Assembly: GCA_013397435.1 (NCBI GenBank)
Contig: VZRG01001690.1
Location: forward strand, 96,577-160,576
DNA from: Erythrocercus mccallii
Taxonomy: Eukaryota > Chordata > Aves > Passeriformes > Dicruridae
Reading direction: 5' to 3'
Length of the DNA: 64,000 nucleotides
The translations under genes were made by a program, and so were the position numbers. A model generated the notes under the pieces. That model was not told where the DNA came from and did no database searches. It saw only the letters and a program-made list of their open reading frames with translations. Positions 33,869 through 48,600 of this stretch are shown piece by piece (position 1 is the first letter of the stretch; every line of letters begins with the position of its first letter).

Positions 33869-36800
33869 CTGTAGGCAAAGGAAGGCAAACAAAAAAAGGC
33901 TTAATTGGTGGTGTTTTAATGCATGTAAATCATTATAGTTACAGACAAACTATTATTTAAATTTATTTCTCTTGTGGAAGATATTCTGATTAAGGGAAAA
34001 AAAACCAAACAACCCCCAAAAAATCAACAAAGACTGGAATGGCACCTTTTGTTTCCTTAACAGAGGACTGTAAAGGAACAAGGAAGTTATTTTCCACAGG
34101 TGAAAATCCAAAAGTATATTTTGAGGGTTAAAATAATTGTCCTTCTTTGTTCTATGGTGGCTTTTACAGAACAGTGAAATGTTTTAGCTTGTCATGATTA
34201 AGACTACTCAGCAAGTCACAGTAAATGCAGGAGCAGCAAAGAGGGAAAGAATGAATTCCTGAACTGGCAAAACCAGAAGGAAAATTTAATTCTGTCTCTG
34301 GTAGCAAGGGGCAGACCGCCTCATCATGGGTCTATCAACTTTGTCAACAGTAAAGGTTAAATTAATCTGTAAATTGGAATTCCTGTGTCTTGATTAGCTT
34401 TTGTTTTAAGAGCTTTCCAGGGTGGGGTGAGGGGAGTACTGTTGGGAAATGGGAGTCTTGCTGGAACAGATGAGTCTTCATCCTGAGCAGAGTAGTTTTG
34501 TTCCTTGCCTATGGTGGTTCTGGGGATAGTGAGAGGTGCCCTACCTGAGAGGTGCCCTACCAGAAATTTGTGTCTCACCTGTAAGTTTCAGCTTATTCTA
34601 TCGAAATCTTTGCTTCAAAAGACTGTATTATGTCCATAAGAATAAGGAAAGCAGATCAAGCCTCAGTAACAATAAGTACCTTTTCCCCTTCTGCTGATGA
34701 ATACCTGGTTTAACAGTGTGAAATTGCTTAATGTTCTAAGGTGTCAAATTACCTCCTCAGAACAGCCTTACCTTTGAGCAGCTGGAGTTTGCTGTTTGCT
34801 TGAGCCAACAAGGCTTTAGCTTCATCTTGCAACACGCCTGCTTTCCTCCTGGCCTCGGCCGACTCCTCTGTTTTCTTGGCAATGAGCTCTTCCACAGTTC
34901 TGTACTTGCCGCTCAGCTCGTTGTTGAGGACCTGTTCCGAAAGCAAGCACAAGATGGAGCTCATGCGAAGCCAATGCAGCGGGAGTTGGCATTTCCTCCC
35001 TCTGTGCTTCACTAATCCGGGTGCAAGGAGAGACTATGCTGGGAGCTAACAAAAGCAGAAACAGTATCAGGGTATTTCCTACTTCCTGTCCAAGACCAAG
35101 AGCTACGGTGAAGACCCATCAGTTGCTCTTTTGCAGATCTGTGGCTATTTTACAGCTTCAATACTGGCACTTACTAGAGATTTATGGGATTCAGTTACAG
35201 GGTTCTCTAACTAATGGAAGCCATGGCCCCTAGAACCACTGGAAGGCTACACCTGGCACTGCTCCTGGCGGAGTGGTTCCATCTGGGGAGGAATACCCTT
35301 GTTACCCTTTCAGCAACAAGAACTGAACTAGCTGCCAGTTGGTTTCTCAGCTGTGCTTTTTGTTGTGGGGTTAAGATTAAGAAGTCCTATGGCCCAACTA
35401 AATTCAACCACTGAGCAAGATAAACCATAGCAGCACTGGAATTCTCTTGTGTTTACTTGACAGCACCTGAAATACTACTTAATGTTTGGATATTGTTGAG
35501 TTGATGGATAATGCAGCTCTCCTGTCAGAAAATGGCTCTCTTGAGATTGGTACACTAACTACAGACAAGAGATGGGAGCAACGAAACTTCCTTTGGCAGA
35601 TTGGTCAACTGTTTTGTTAATGAGCATTCTTTTGCTATTACAAAAGTGTGTAGCAAACATTGGGAGTAATGCCATATGTTCACAGTGAAAATCTTGCATC
35701 TCTGATATTTAGCAATTACTTCAGTTTTATGTCAAGATAATTATTTTTCCTGTTGCTTGATTCTGTATATGCCAAATTCTGGTTTGTTTGTCCTGAACCT
35801 GTCCTTGTCATAGAACCATAAATACTCTATACAAGCAGAAAAAAAATTCCCAGTTCTTCTGTGACAGATAGTAAAGTTGAGGAACAGAAACCTATCTGTG
35901 AAAGGCTGACAAGTTTTCTGCAGCTATTTCAGAACCTGAAAACTTCCCAATACATCTCTCTCAGGATCTGATATCAAAGTACAAAGGCTATTTTTGGTTA
36001 GAGCATAAATGCTGGAGTATTTTCAACCCCCAGAATATGAACAATAAATGTGACGGATCACATGTATTCATTGATCTCCCTTTAGCCAAACCTGCGGGAG
36101 TTTTGCTAGCTTCTCTTTAGGATTGTTCCTGAGCTTCTCACCTTTTTAACTTCTTCAGCATTTTGTTTTGCGCTAATGATTTTGTCTTCTATATTTCCCA
36201 GATTCCCTGAATTTGTGGCAGCCTTTTGCCTAAGGTCTTCAACACTCTTCTCTAGCTCAAACAGACGTAAGGTAGCATTGTTCAGCGTTTCTGCAGATGC
36301 TGCATTTTCAGATTCAATCTAAGAGAAAGAAGAATAAGTTAGACTTTCAAAAGACAGTGGATATAATACTAAACTTTCTCCATTAACTCTGCCCAACTAG
36401 CTAGTTTGCATCCATAGATCTGAGTTAAACAGTGTTTTAGTTTTGCTAAAAATGGCCCATTGCAGTCAGGGTGAAAAAGCTCAGTGCTTGAGAATGGTAC
36501 ATATGGGGCTGCAAAAGCATTAAGGAACATGGTTAAAAAATATTTGATTGCATTATACACACATGAGTTGACTAATATGCTGACAAAACTTCAGATATTT
36601 GACTCCATCATGTGATAATGGACTTGTGAAGCTTCTAAACTGTCGAAGCTATGTATAGATAGCACTGTGGTCTCATGAGGGCTTCGAAATGAAGTTTGCA
36701 AATACTTTGTCTGACAAGATTGCAGCACTTGGCACTTCAATCCAGCATTTGTTTATTTTATTTTAGTCTGGTGTTGCAGTGGTGGATGACACTGAGCACA

Positions 36801-39593
36801 CCAACACACAACCAGTATGGCTGACAGATATGTCTTGCCAGGGGTCTTGTCAGACCTGCTGCGTTAGAGGGCTACAGTCCTGCTCATTTAACTTGGCTGG
36901 TGCAGGACATGGGGTGAGAAAAGCCTTTTGGTGTTTTTTGTTGTTGTTGTCTAGTTGGGTTTGTTCATGAGCAAATAGTCCCCTAGCATCTGTCCCACTC
37001 ACTCAAAAGTGATGTGAAGGCAGGAATGGTTTAGATGCATTTTAACTGCAGCCTTTGCTTTGCAGTGCCCAAGGGCCTTCCTTAGACAGGCTTACATCAG
37101 TTTCTAAGCATCAGACTTGGTGCTGTTTCTATTATCTTAAGAAATACTCATAAAGGACTCACTGAAGTCAGCAGGTCTTGAGTTCCTTTAATATCTTCAT
37201 CAGCTTGTTTGATGGCTTTTTCAGCTGCATTCTGAGCTTTTTCAGCTTCTTCTAGTGCGGATTTCACCATGTCTGCAGTGACTTTAACATCTGTTGCACC
37301 TTTGCTGTGGAGCAAGACTATTAATGCTAAAAATGCTCTTACTTTGGAACTGGAAAAAGAACATATGCTGCAATGGGCTGGTTTTGCCCCTTACTGAAGG
37401 AATGAGAATTTACATCAGGGGAAGGTTAACTCCATTTTCTGATACAATGAGATGAAACAGGGCTGCATACCTTGCTCTTTTAGCTTCCTCCAGTAACATT
37501 TCTGCTCTGGCAATGTCTCCAGCGCTCTGCTGCAGAATGACCTCAACATCAGAAAGGCTTTCTACACGCTCACGAATATCTTCTGTCAGAGCCTGCAGCT
37601 GCTGGGGAGTGCTTGGCATCTCCATGTTCAGCACTTCATTAGCTACTGCCTCAATGCTATCCAGGTCAGCGCTGTCTTCTAGCAGATGGACACAAATGAC
37701 AAAGATGTGAGTAAAAGCTTCCCTCTGTCATGTATCAGCACTCAAATTCTTGTTCAGCTGTTTCCTTAAGAAGGAAAATCATGGGATAACCTCCTTTGCC
37801 AGATTTATGGAAAATCAAGGTGTTAAAACTACTTCCCAAGGTGAAACTTCCTTCTCAGGAGAGGCCCAGCAGGTGTATAGGCCCTGCTGGCACAGCTCTC
37901 TTGGGACCAGTTTGAAGATCTTGGTGCTCAGCTGGACCACACTGGGGGGGACCCAAGCCCACAGGAAAAAAACCAACAGCTTGCACATAGATGTAATTGT
38001 GCTCCCAGCATAGTCAGCCCTGAGCAAACAGGCAAGGAATGGGCTGCTGGCAAACAAGCCTCTCATTTAACCTTTACCTGCTTTCTTACAGAGAGAAGAA
38101 TATGGTTTCTGACTTCCTTCCCCTTTAATACTACTTTGTCTTTCTAGCCAGAATTTACAAACATACTTGGCAAAGTAGAGCAGTACAACAGCCTCAGCTG
38201 AAATGCACACAAGAACATGTCACAGTTTGCTCTCACTTTCTTATTATCTTGGTTTTCTCTTAGTTTTTCTCATTTCCAGATTTCATCATACACACTGTCT
38301 ATCTACGGGAGGTGGGGGGAATGATGACAACTGTTGCACTAACCCTTGGCAAATAATACAGATGTAAAGCTAGTTTTCACAAACACAGAATTAAAATATA
38401 ATTAAAATGTAATGTTCTTACGCATTAGGAAGTCTCTAATCTGTTTAATAAGATTTCTCAGATCTTCATTGCTTCTGTCCACTTGTTCTTTTGTAGCATT
38501 GGTTTTGAGCAAAACTGCTTGTGCCTTTTGTTTTGCTTCATCTGCTCTCTGTTTTGCCTCAGAAACCTGAAGAGAGGAAAATGGAAGGTTTGCTTGCTTA
38601 TCTTCTTATGCTTTAGGGCTTGTTTTAAAACAATTCATCTGGAGTCAGAAGTAATAGTAAGAAGGAATGCTTTTTCTCATAAAACTCACAGAACACTTGG
38701 AAGCTGGCCCTGATCCATACCACCAGTGCTAGTTTAAACAATTCAGGCTGATGTTTAGTTAGCCATGAAGCTTCACTTTAGCAAGCTCCCTTTCTGAAGA
38801 TATTTACAAGCATGATGAAGTTACACAACTCAAAAGTATTTTTTGCAGAAAACCAGCACATACTTTGTCAATTAGTGTCTGTGCTACAACAGACAGATTT
38901 TTTTTTCTTTTTTACTATCTTAACAATTGATTTGGCATATTACCATTCTGGAGAGTTGCTCAACTTCTGCTAATGCACTGAGGATGTCTCTGTCAAAATC
39001 CATAGCCTTCTGCCAGGCATTGTGAGCTACGGTCACCAGCCCGTTGCAGCCAGGGCCTCCACACTTCTTCTTCCCTTCATCTGTCCGACAGTTCAAACCC
39101 CCACACTCGGACTCGGCACAGGAGGCTCCCGGAGCAGTGCCACACGTCTGCAGGGACACAGGAGACAAGGGAAGCAGTCACAGCCTGATTTCCATTGCTA
39201 GGCTGTGTGGGGGCTGGAGCAGAACACTATTCTACCACAAAATTTCAGAGTAAACTTTTAAGAAGTGAAACTATTTCTATCAGCAACACTGCACTGAGAA
39301 TTATCCACTGCTTGGTCAATTGTTTGGTAATGAAATAACACAGGAGTTGGTTTAACCAGAGGGAAAATTAGAAAATTCTCTGTTCTTGTGATTTTTTTTT
39401 TACCTTTTCATGCCCCCCCCCACTCTCTTTTTGCCAAAGGATAGTCACTAACTCAGGTTTTGCGGGCAAAAAACCTCCCTGGGAAAACCTAGGGGCTGAG
39501 CCAAGTTAGCTGCAGCTGTCTCCTGTGAAGTGTAAATGAGTACCTCTTACCTGTTTGGCATGTGACCCAGCAGTAGCTAGAAAGCAGAAAGAT

Positions 39594-39632
<39 letters not shown>

Positions 39633-42600
39633 TGTGAGTGTGATGATTACACCTCCAAGCAATTCAATATTTACTGCCTTGATAAACATCTACCCAAGAT
39701 TTCAGTTCCTAACAGTCAGGGTAGGAATGTAGGGGAAGGGAAACTAAACAAAAAGATGTCTCTTTCTTCCCTCCAGAGAAAAAAGGAGGGCTGAGGGAGT
39801 GGGAGGGCTGACTAGCTGTAAAGGACAAGGGACAATCAGCGTGTGATGAACTCTCCACTACAGGCCTGGCCTGCTCAGGGGAGTTAATGAGCGATACCCT
39901 GCAGCCTGCCTTCACCCAGGGTTGTTCAGGGATTGTTCACTGAATGCAGCTGGCCAACTTCAGAGAAACTGAGGGAACACCCAGACTCTCTCCCAGGAAA
40001 AAGTGATCCTTAATCATATTTACAGATGAGCAGGCATCTTCAACAGAGAAAATGTCCTTTTGACTCCAGCTCCCTGTAAATTCTACTTTTGTCTCGAGCA
40101 AGAGGTTGAACCTGGGGTGATGCTGAGGCCCGTGGGTGTGAGCAGAATGCAGCCTGGCTGGGTGCTGTACAGGCACAGTGTACCCAATGGAGCTGCAGAA
40201 GGGGAGAGCCTAGGGAATCAAGCATTGAACGTGGGATAGGCTTAAGAGGATGGCTCTCAGCCCAGCATATTTACCACGCTTTTTCTGCACATGGGAACTC
40301 CGTCCCTAGCAAAGAACATTGGATTAGAACAGGGGTGATGCAAAAACAGGTGCTCTATTGGGGCTGGGAAGAGTAGGAGGAAGACCAGCATGAAAGGCTG
40401 GTCTTTGAAAGCCAGTAGTGTCAGAGCCCACCAGTTCAACAATCCAGTTCTAGCCCACAAAACCGAGGGGTTGCTCAACCAAGCAAGGTGCATTTTTCAT
40501 GAACCAACTGCACATCACACTGTCATGCCCTACAGTTCCCTCCGTGCCCATCGCTTCATCATAAAGCCAACTCTATTTTTGCTACGGGTTTTATCCCAGA
40601 GATTCTCGGCTGTGTACCTTCTCAGCCACCTCAGAGAGATCCAGGCTCTGCAGCTTTCCAGCGAGTTCATCCAGAAGGCGTGACTGCTCCTCTTGTTTAG
40701 CCTTGAACTGGGCCTCCTTCTCATTGATTAAGTCTTCCACTTCCTGCCGCGTTTGCGCTGACAGCTCCACGGCGCTATCGGGATGAACAGTGGAGGCATT
40801 GACCCTCTCCTCTGCCTCCAGGGACATCTGGAAATACTTGGTGATACTATCCAAGGCTCCTGCAGAAATCAGATGAGATTTCTGATGAGAACTGTTAAGT
40901 AACCCAAAGTAATGTATATTATAGATGTTAGCAGGTGACACATCAGGGTTAGTGATATATCACATCACAAATGAAACGCTGGCCTTGGCAGCTGTGTTCA
41001 GCGCCATTGCAAGGATGACAGAATTTGGCCTCTTGTAGAAAAAGAAGATTGCTTTTTTGCTTGGTGGACAGTGTGTCAAGCTGGACTTTGAAGTTAAGCC
41101 TTTCTTTGACGCTAGTGACTGAACTGTGCTTGCCCTAAGGGCAAAAGGAGATACAGCCTTGTTAAGGTTTTTAGAGGAACAGTCTATTTTCTAAGGATTC
41201 CCTTATCTCATTAATTCTTACTGCTTGCCCTGAGATGTCTGGCTTATGGAGTCACTGCTTGGAAACTAGTCAGAACTTTCCTAAGAAACAACTGCTTGAT
41301 GAAAGATGCTGATTTATGGAACCGTTGATTTTGGACAACTCCTGGAGAGGCCTCGTGTGGGTGTGAGGGATCCTGTGGGAGTGACTATACTCTGCACCTC
41401 GGGGCAGCTTTCCTTTGCAGAATGCCCAAATTCAGGGACTCCCCTGTTCTACATTCTACTCTCCTCACTCTGAAATCTTCCATGTTCACTGGAAACAATT
41501 TCAGACTTTCTGCAAACCAGGAAATTTATAAGAAATATTAAAAATACTTTATTTGAAGTCAGCTTTCCAAATTTCCAAATAATTTGGTGACATTCCTCTT
41601 TCTCCAGCAAATTTTGATTCTTGGCCCATTTCAGTGTACCATGGACATGCAAGGCTTGGGTGGCTCAGAAGAACTGGGCTCTTTACCACAAGCTCTCTTT
41701 TTTTTTTTTCACCCAAAAACAGCAATTTAACAGACTGAGGGAAGCAAGGGGGATGTCCAGGCATATCTTGAAATCTGTGGTACACTTTCTTCTGTTGTGT
41801 GTCATCTACAATGTGTCCAGCATGACACCTTAAGACGATTCTGTGCCTCAAGAATTTGAGCCAGCTTTGCAATGTGCAGAGGAAGAGAGACAGGGTGAGG
41901 GGGCAAAAATTTCTGCTGCATCAGCAACTCTGCTAATGCACAGAAAGAACCTGTCCCTGAGGAACTGTGTTTTATTACAAGTTAGAAGATTAATCTGGTG
42001 CTTAAACCCATTCACTAATTAAATCTTTGGCCACCCTGCTGCTTTCTCCCCCTCTCTGTGAAACTTACCTCGAACATCAGAGATCTTGATGAACTCTAGC
42101 TGCTCTGCAAGTTCTTTCACAACGTGGTCGAGACTTTTGGCATCTGTCTCCAGCGCACTCAGGTCCGTGTCTGTGCTATTGCTCTTTGCTGCTAAGGCTG
42201 ATAGGTTTTCCTCTATGTCAGCTATCTTAACTGTAACATCTGCTGTCAGCTTTCTGTAAAACAGGCATGGGACTCAACATGGGGAGGAAAAAGGGTCAAA
42301 TGCCTCATACTTCACTGGAGCGTGGTGGCTAGAGATGTATCCAGCTTCTCCCATGGCAGGACCTGTCCTCCCTCAGTGGAGTGTCAAGTGATTTGTGACA
42401 ACATGCCTACCTAGAATACTGTTTTGTTTCCTTTATTGTACAAAACTACTTTTTAATCTACAGCACATTTATAAACCCAAAGCACCAAATTGCTCAGAAA
42501 ACAGCTGCTTTGTGTAAGATTAACTGGAGGCAGATTCCAGAGGACTGGTGTAATGCTCGTATCATGGCAACTGCATAGGTCAGAGTTGACTACTATGATC

Positions 42601-45600
42601 CATACATAATTTGCTTCCCATCCCACACAGCTCAAATGTAGTTTTGATTACTACCAGCTCATCAGACAGATTTGAACTTCAGGAAGCAGGGAGCCTTAGT
42701 TTTAACACAATGGATTCTTTAAACTCTTCTGTAAAGATCCCTCCTCACCAGGGTTTTGAAGGAAAGCCTCCTGCTCTAAGCATTCACTCAGTGAGCCATG
42801 GAGCAGGCTTTAGCTAGTGGGATAACCCTAAAAGGAAAAGCAAGTGAGTATTACATGTCAAGGCTGCTGTGGAACAGAAGTGGGCATAGGAATCTATTCC
42901 CATCCATGGTGATCCCATCAAGCCTAGCATTTCCTCATTCTGAAAGAATCAAGGCAATATGTAAGATCTAAAATCAATTTACAGTTCTCTCAATAGCCCA
43001 ACAGCCTGCTGTTTTCCAGGACTCCTCCAAAGCCCAGTACTTTTCTATACAGCCAGAAAGGAGCAAAACCAGACACACATAAGGTATGTTAGGGAAAAGC
43101 AGCTCCTCAGCTGCTCTGACCTCCCTCAATACAAACAGAGTCCAGAAGCAGCAGCAACCCCCAGCTCTCCAGCAGGAGGGAGGGGAGCTCTAAGAAACAA
43201 ACTATTCCTAATTAAGACATTTGTGCTTTAATCCTTGCCCCTTTGCTTTGTGCAGTTCCCTTTACAATGCACAAGCAAGTTGGAGCAGTTGCAGACACGG
43301 CTAGAAAGCCTCTGTAATCCTACTTAATGTTAGACTGCCCCATGTCCAGACTACCATCTTTTGTATGCTTAGCCCTAAAAGAAAATACAAGACTTCCACT
43401 CTGAGAAAAACAGAAACAATTCTTGTTATAAACCTGGTGCTTCCCCTACACGTGCTCAGAGTGTAGAAAGGAGCCCAAGTTTCCAACTCATCAGCTACAT
43501 CCGGAAATCCAGGAATTTAATCTCTCCCCCTCTTCATTCTCTCACATAATAGCAGCGTTTGTCCTTTGCCCTGGGGCAGCACAAGGCAAGCATGAGTGGC
43601 TCCCTGGTAATTAGCTGCCTGGAGAGCAGTGGGAGCAGGACAACCCCAGCCCAGCACGTGGCAGCTGCACTGCTCCTGCCTGCCCTGGCCCAGTTTCTGC
43701 TCCCGGGATGGGCACTCACTGCTAGTGCTGAGCATGGTGAGGTGCTCCAGCAGCCCAGGAGCCACAGCATCCTTGCCCAGCCAGAGGAGCTGGAGTGCCC
43801 TCAGCCCAGCATGGGGACATCATTCACGAAAGTAAATCCCAGCTCACTGGAACTCCCACTCCTTCCCACAAGAGACTTGTTCATGTAACTTGTTCAAGTA
43901 CTCACTCTGCTTCCTCGAAGAGATTCCCAATGTTCTTCAGGGGCTCAGCTGCTGGATTTTGAGCAATGATGGTTTTAATTTCAGTGAGCTTCTCCTCCAG
44001 TGTGTTGAGTGTCTTCTGGTATGGGCCAGTGACTCCAGTGATTTTGAGGGTATTAGCCCTGTCCAAGAACTGCTGGGTCCTATTAGCCAGCTCGCTGATG
44101 ATCACATCCCAGAGGGCAAAGCACTGGTGGCATGGCACACAGTCAGGGAAGAAGCCTGAGTAGCCCCGGGAGCACTTGTCACAGTGCAGCCCTTCCACCC
44201 CTTCATTGCAGATGCACTGCCCAGTGGCACGGTCACACTGCGGGGTCTGAATGCCACGAGGGTTGCAATCACATGCTGGGAGGAGAAAAAGGCAAATGTG
44301 AAGGCTATGGAGAGGCAAATGACTGTGATGTTGGCAGGGTGGAAAAAAAATCAGTTATAATAAAGTAAAATGAATACAGATGTGGTCAGTGTCTGAATTA
44401 TAAAAAGCTAGTTATGGATGTATCACTTGTGTATGGCAGAACCAAGTGTGAATGAGAAAGGGGAGAGAGGTAGGGAAACAACTCTAGGGGAGACCAGGAT
44501 TTGCACATCTTGGAAACAGGAACAATAATGGAGCAAGGATGGACACCACCTGTTGCAATGTTCAGATGTCAGCTGGATAGCAACTGAAAACAAAGATCCC
44601 AGTTTCTCTCCTGCAATGAAGAGCGAGTAGAGCAAAGCTCTCAGGACAGGAAAAGAAATGGCAGGCAGGCACATGGCAGAGGGTTTAAGAGCAAACCATG
44701 AGTGAAAAAGGAAAATTGAACTAGGAACAACCATTTACTATCTCCTCCAGCAGAGGAGTAACAGTCAAGTGAGGAATCCTGCAGATCAAAATCCAACCAC
44801 CTTCCACAAACAGCACACTAAAAGGAGATAACTGATTACACAGCACTTGGTTAAGTGGAGGAGCTCTCTTCTGTAAGGCGCTATTGGTGCTAAAAGCTGA
44901 ATTGGCTTCCAAGAACAGGACAAATCCATGGAGCAAAAGCCCTTGTGAGATCTAGGCAGAGGTACAGGGACTGGCTCAGAACGTGCTCCTGCCAGGGATA
45001 GTGGGAAAACATTCACAACACACATTGAGGAGGCTGGCACTGGGCTGACATTTTGGGTATACAGAAAATCTGAAAAAATCTGGCAGTAAAAAGTAGAATA
45101 GAACAAAGAATGTGGTCATGGGCAGCTCTGTAGTGTTTAATGTTAACAACCAAGAGCCTACACACTGTTCATCACCCTTAATGTCACCCGTACTGGAAAT
45201 GAGTACACTTAACAGATTTATAGATTTTTTAAAATTATTTCACACTTCTAGCACCAACTTCAGAGTCAGTATTCATACCTTCATGAAATACATTTCTTTG
45301 GCACTAACCCACCGCAGAGAGAAGTTACTCAATTAACTTAATGATGCAGTGTCACTGCTGAAAGCACAGACACGCTTTGTACATAATAATGCTATCAGGA
45401 GAAGCGTTTCCATGCAGTGAGGCTGCCACTTGACCTCTTTAATTACACAGGAGGTGGCAGCAGGAGGACACCACCAACATGCAAAGCTTTTAATAAAGAC
45501 ATGGCAGCAAGCAACAAAAAGAGAGGCTGTGAAAATATGTACATCATCTACCTATCATTATGGCAGAATGCACCCAGAACAGGTCAAGCACATGTTCCTT

Positions 45601-48600
45601 AAACAGGAAAAGGATTGGTATACCCGATAAAACCCCTCACTTAAACATCCATTTACCAGGCATTCTCGAAGGAGGTTAAATAGCTCAAAAGGGCCCATAA
45701 ATCAATTCACACACCCAAAGCAAATGCCCCCTTAAAAACAGGGCAAAACACAAAGCTGTTTTCAAGACTGTGCATTGTTTGCTTCAATGCCAGAACACAG
45801 TGGTGGTCTTTAGTTCAAAAATTACACAAAGAGCCTCAGCAGAACAAATCGCTCCTCAACAAAACTACTTTCTTCTACAATGTGAATATGATAGGCAAGA
45901 GACAAAAATAACTTCTGCTGCCTGCACAATTGAGCAAAACGGTCCTTTGTTCTTTGAATTATACTCTGACACAAGAGATTGTTTTTACTTTACATCGAAA
46001 GTGCTTAAGTAGTCAACTCACCATGGAATATGTTCCCTGCAGGCAAACCGTTGAGGTCCTGTTTGAAGGTCAGTTAACCCTCCTGTCAACTAATAAGGCT
46101 CTTGGTATAATGATGAATTGTCCAAATTCCTCTGTATAGAAAGAGGCTAAATGGCATGTGGTTTTTCTCAAAGATCCTGAGGTCTGATCAAGTTACATGA
46201 ATACTTGCTGCTGGCAAATCAGATCACTATATTTACTTGTGGATTTAAAAGGCTTAATATGAAAAAAAAAACCCTTACCCCATGTTGGTAATTCTACTCC
46301 TGAATACCTGCATGTTCAGGAAAAGCAGATGACATGGCTTTAGTAGCATTTACATGGTAAAGTGGATTCCAAGATCTCTTGAACCAGAAAATACTAGGCA
46401 AGAAGAGAAAATAATTTAGGTACTAACATACTGTTTGCAAAGTGAAAACCCAAATTCCACAGCTGGCTGTTGGGGGATGATAAGAGCAAAGAAGTAATTT
46501 ATTCTAAATGCAGCACAACAGTTGGAAGAATCCAGTCCTACAAAACTCCCAAACCAAGCTTTGCAGGACCATGAGAATATTGTACAAGGCAGCTAGAAAC
46601 ATTACTGTGTGTTATTTCTCCATTTTAATATTTTTTTTATAAAGCCCAGAAGCAGGCAATCCTGGCTCTGAATTACATTAGTCCTCTGAATGAAATGTAT
46701 ATAAAATGCCTTTCAAAAGTGCTGGTTTCATATTGCTCTTCCTCTTCTTATCTTCCCAAAACATTAACCATATATAGGACCACGCCAGCTCTCACCCCTA
46801 ACCATCTCTAACACCTCTAGTGGATGAGTCCTGTACCTTGTGCCCTGAACACCACCACCAGGCATTTTACACCCCAGCAAGGAGCACATTCAAGGCCACT
46901 GGACAAGAGCACCTTCCCTTTATGCCATAGTGGGGATCAAACCCTCTGCTCACTTCAGTTGTGGCCAGTTCTCAATAGAAGGAAAGCAAGCCCAAGCCAG
47001 GATCATGGAAAGACTTCTAGGTAGTGAGGAGCACCTTGAACACTGCAGTCCACCAGTCAAATAGCTCAGTGCCAGCTTTCACCTCTGCCTCAGGCAATGC
47101 CTGCCTGCCAAGAACCCACTGGTTTCCACTGACTGAAGGACATGACTTCATCCTAAAGGAAAAAAAGCATGGTGACAGTGGCAGGATGTATGTGAAAGGA
47201 AAGGAGGATCTCCAAGCTGGCATAGACTGGAAAACACTGGCACAGGATTGGCAAATAGCTCATGGAAGAAAACTGAGTTATGCATCCATCATTCATGACG
47301 GTGGGTGCACATGCACCAAAAAAATTCCTGTGATATTCAATTATCACTGCCAATGAACTGGGATGTGAATACCAGAGATACCTTGATTCCTATCACCTGC
47401 TAGAAACAGAGCAAACACCATGTCAGAATGATCCAGCACATCATGCCCAGTATTGTGTTTGACCAAAGTACTCCACCATCACTTCTAGCCACAGTAGAGT
47501 TCTTGCTCCTCCAACACCTCCTTTGTTATGTCCAGCTGTTCCTATGGCCATTGTGTGACTCAGAAGCAGTCCAGTACTGAGACTGCTGTTACAGCAGTTT
47601 TGCTTCTGCTGTACCCTAGCAGGCTAAGTCAAACACAACCTACAAAGTATTGCTTTGCTCAGGGGATTTTGGCTCAAACCAGCACACTCCTAAGTCTGAC
47701 GTAAGACCTGAGTAATACAATACATCCAGAGTTAGTTAGTGTATGCCTGGGTAATCTGAACTTTTTCAAGAACAAAAAACACACAGGCACACCTAGGGAT
47801 GCAGAAACGTTTCAGATGTGGCTCAGTAGCTACCAACAGCTTTATACTCTTATCATAGTATATGTGGTATAGGGAAAGACAAAGTCCTGTAAACTTTTAT
47901 ATGGCTTCCCTATGCTTACATGACAAGAAACTGGGAAAGTAGTTCATTTTGCAGTGCAAAATCAAACATATGTTGAGTTTACTTTAAGATACTTGGCTGC
48001 CTTGACCACTTCGAGTTGGAAATGCCTTCAAGACAAATGGTTGATTAGTCTCCCTTCATGCAGACAGATGGCCCAAAGCCAAGGTGAAGGGCTGAAAGTT
48101 AATGCAGACATGGCTGCTTACATTGAAGATCAGTGTTAGACAGGCTTCAAATCTGCAAGCAGAGCAGGACATTGCAGTTCCTCCCATGGAAAACACAGTG
48201 GAGGAAAAGAAGTCTTTTGAAATCATTGGCCCAAGATTTAAGAGTTTTCAAAGGAGCATTTACTAAATTAAACAATATGTTTCTGTTTTGAAATGTCATT
48301 TTGGAACTGGGCGTATTGTTTTCTTTAATTGAGTGTGTAACTCAATCAGTGATTTTTCTGTGGTATACTTCAACTTCAAGGAAATCATATTTTTGACAGG
48401 CAAAGTTTTAGCCAAATTCTTCAACCAGGATCTGCTGATTAGCAGATTATGAGTATAAAGGATTGTAGCTGTATTTGTTTACAAATGCATCTGCACGTAT
48501 GTGCATGCACACACTGAATATCCATAGGTAATTTTTGTATCACCCTTATCAGTGAATTTCTCTTCCTCATTTTTCCTGATCCTAAAGATAGAAGTACACT

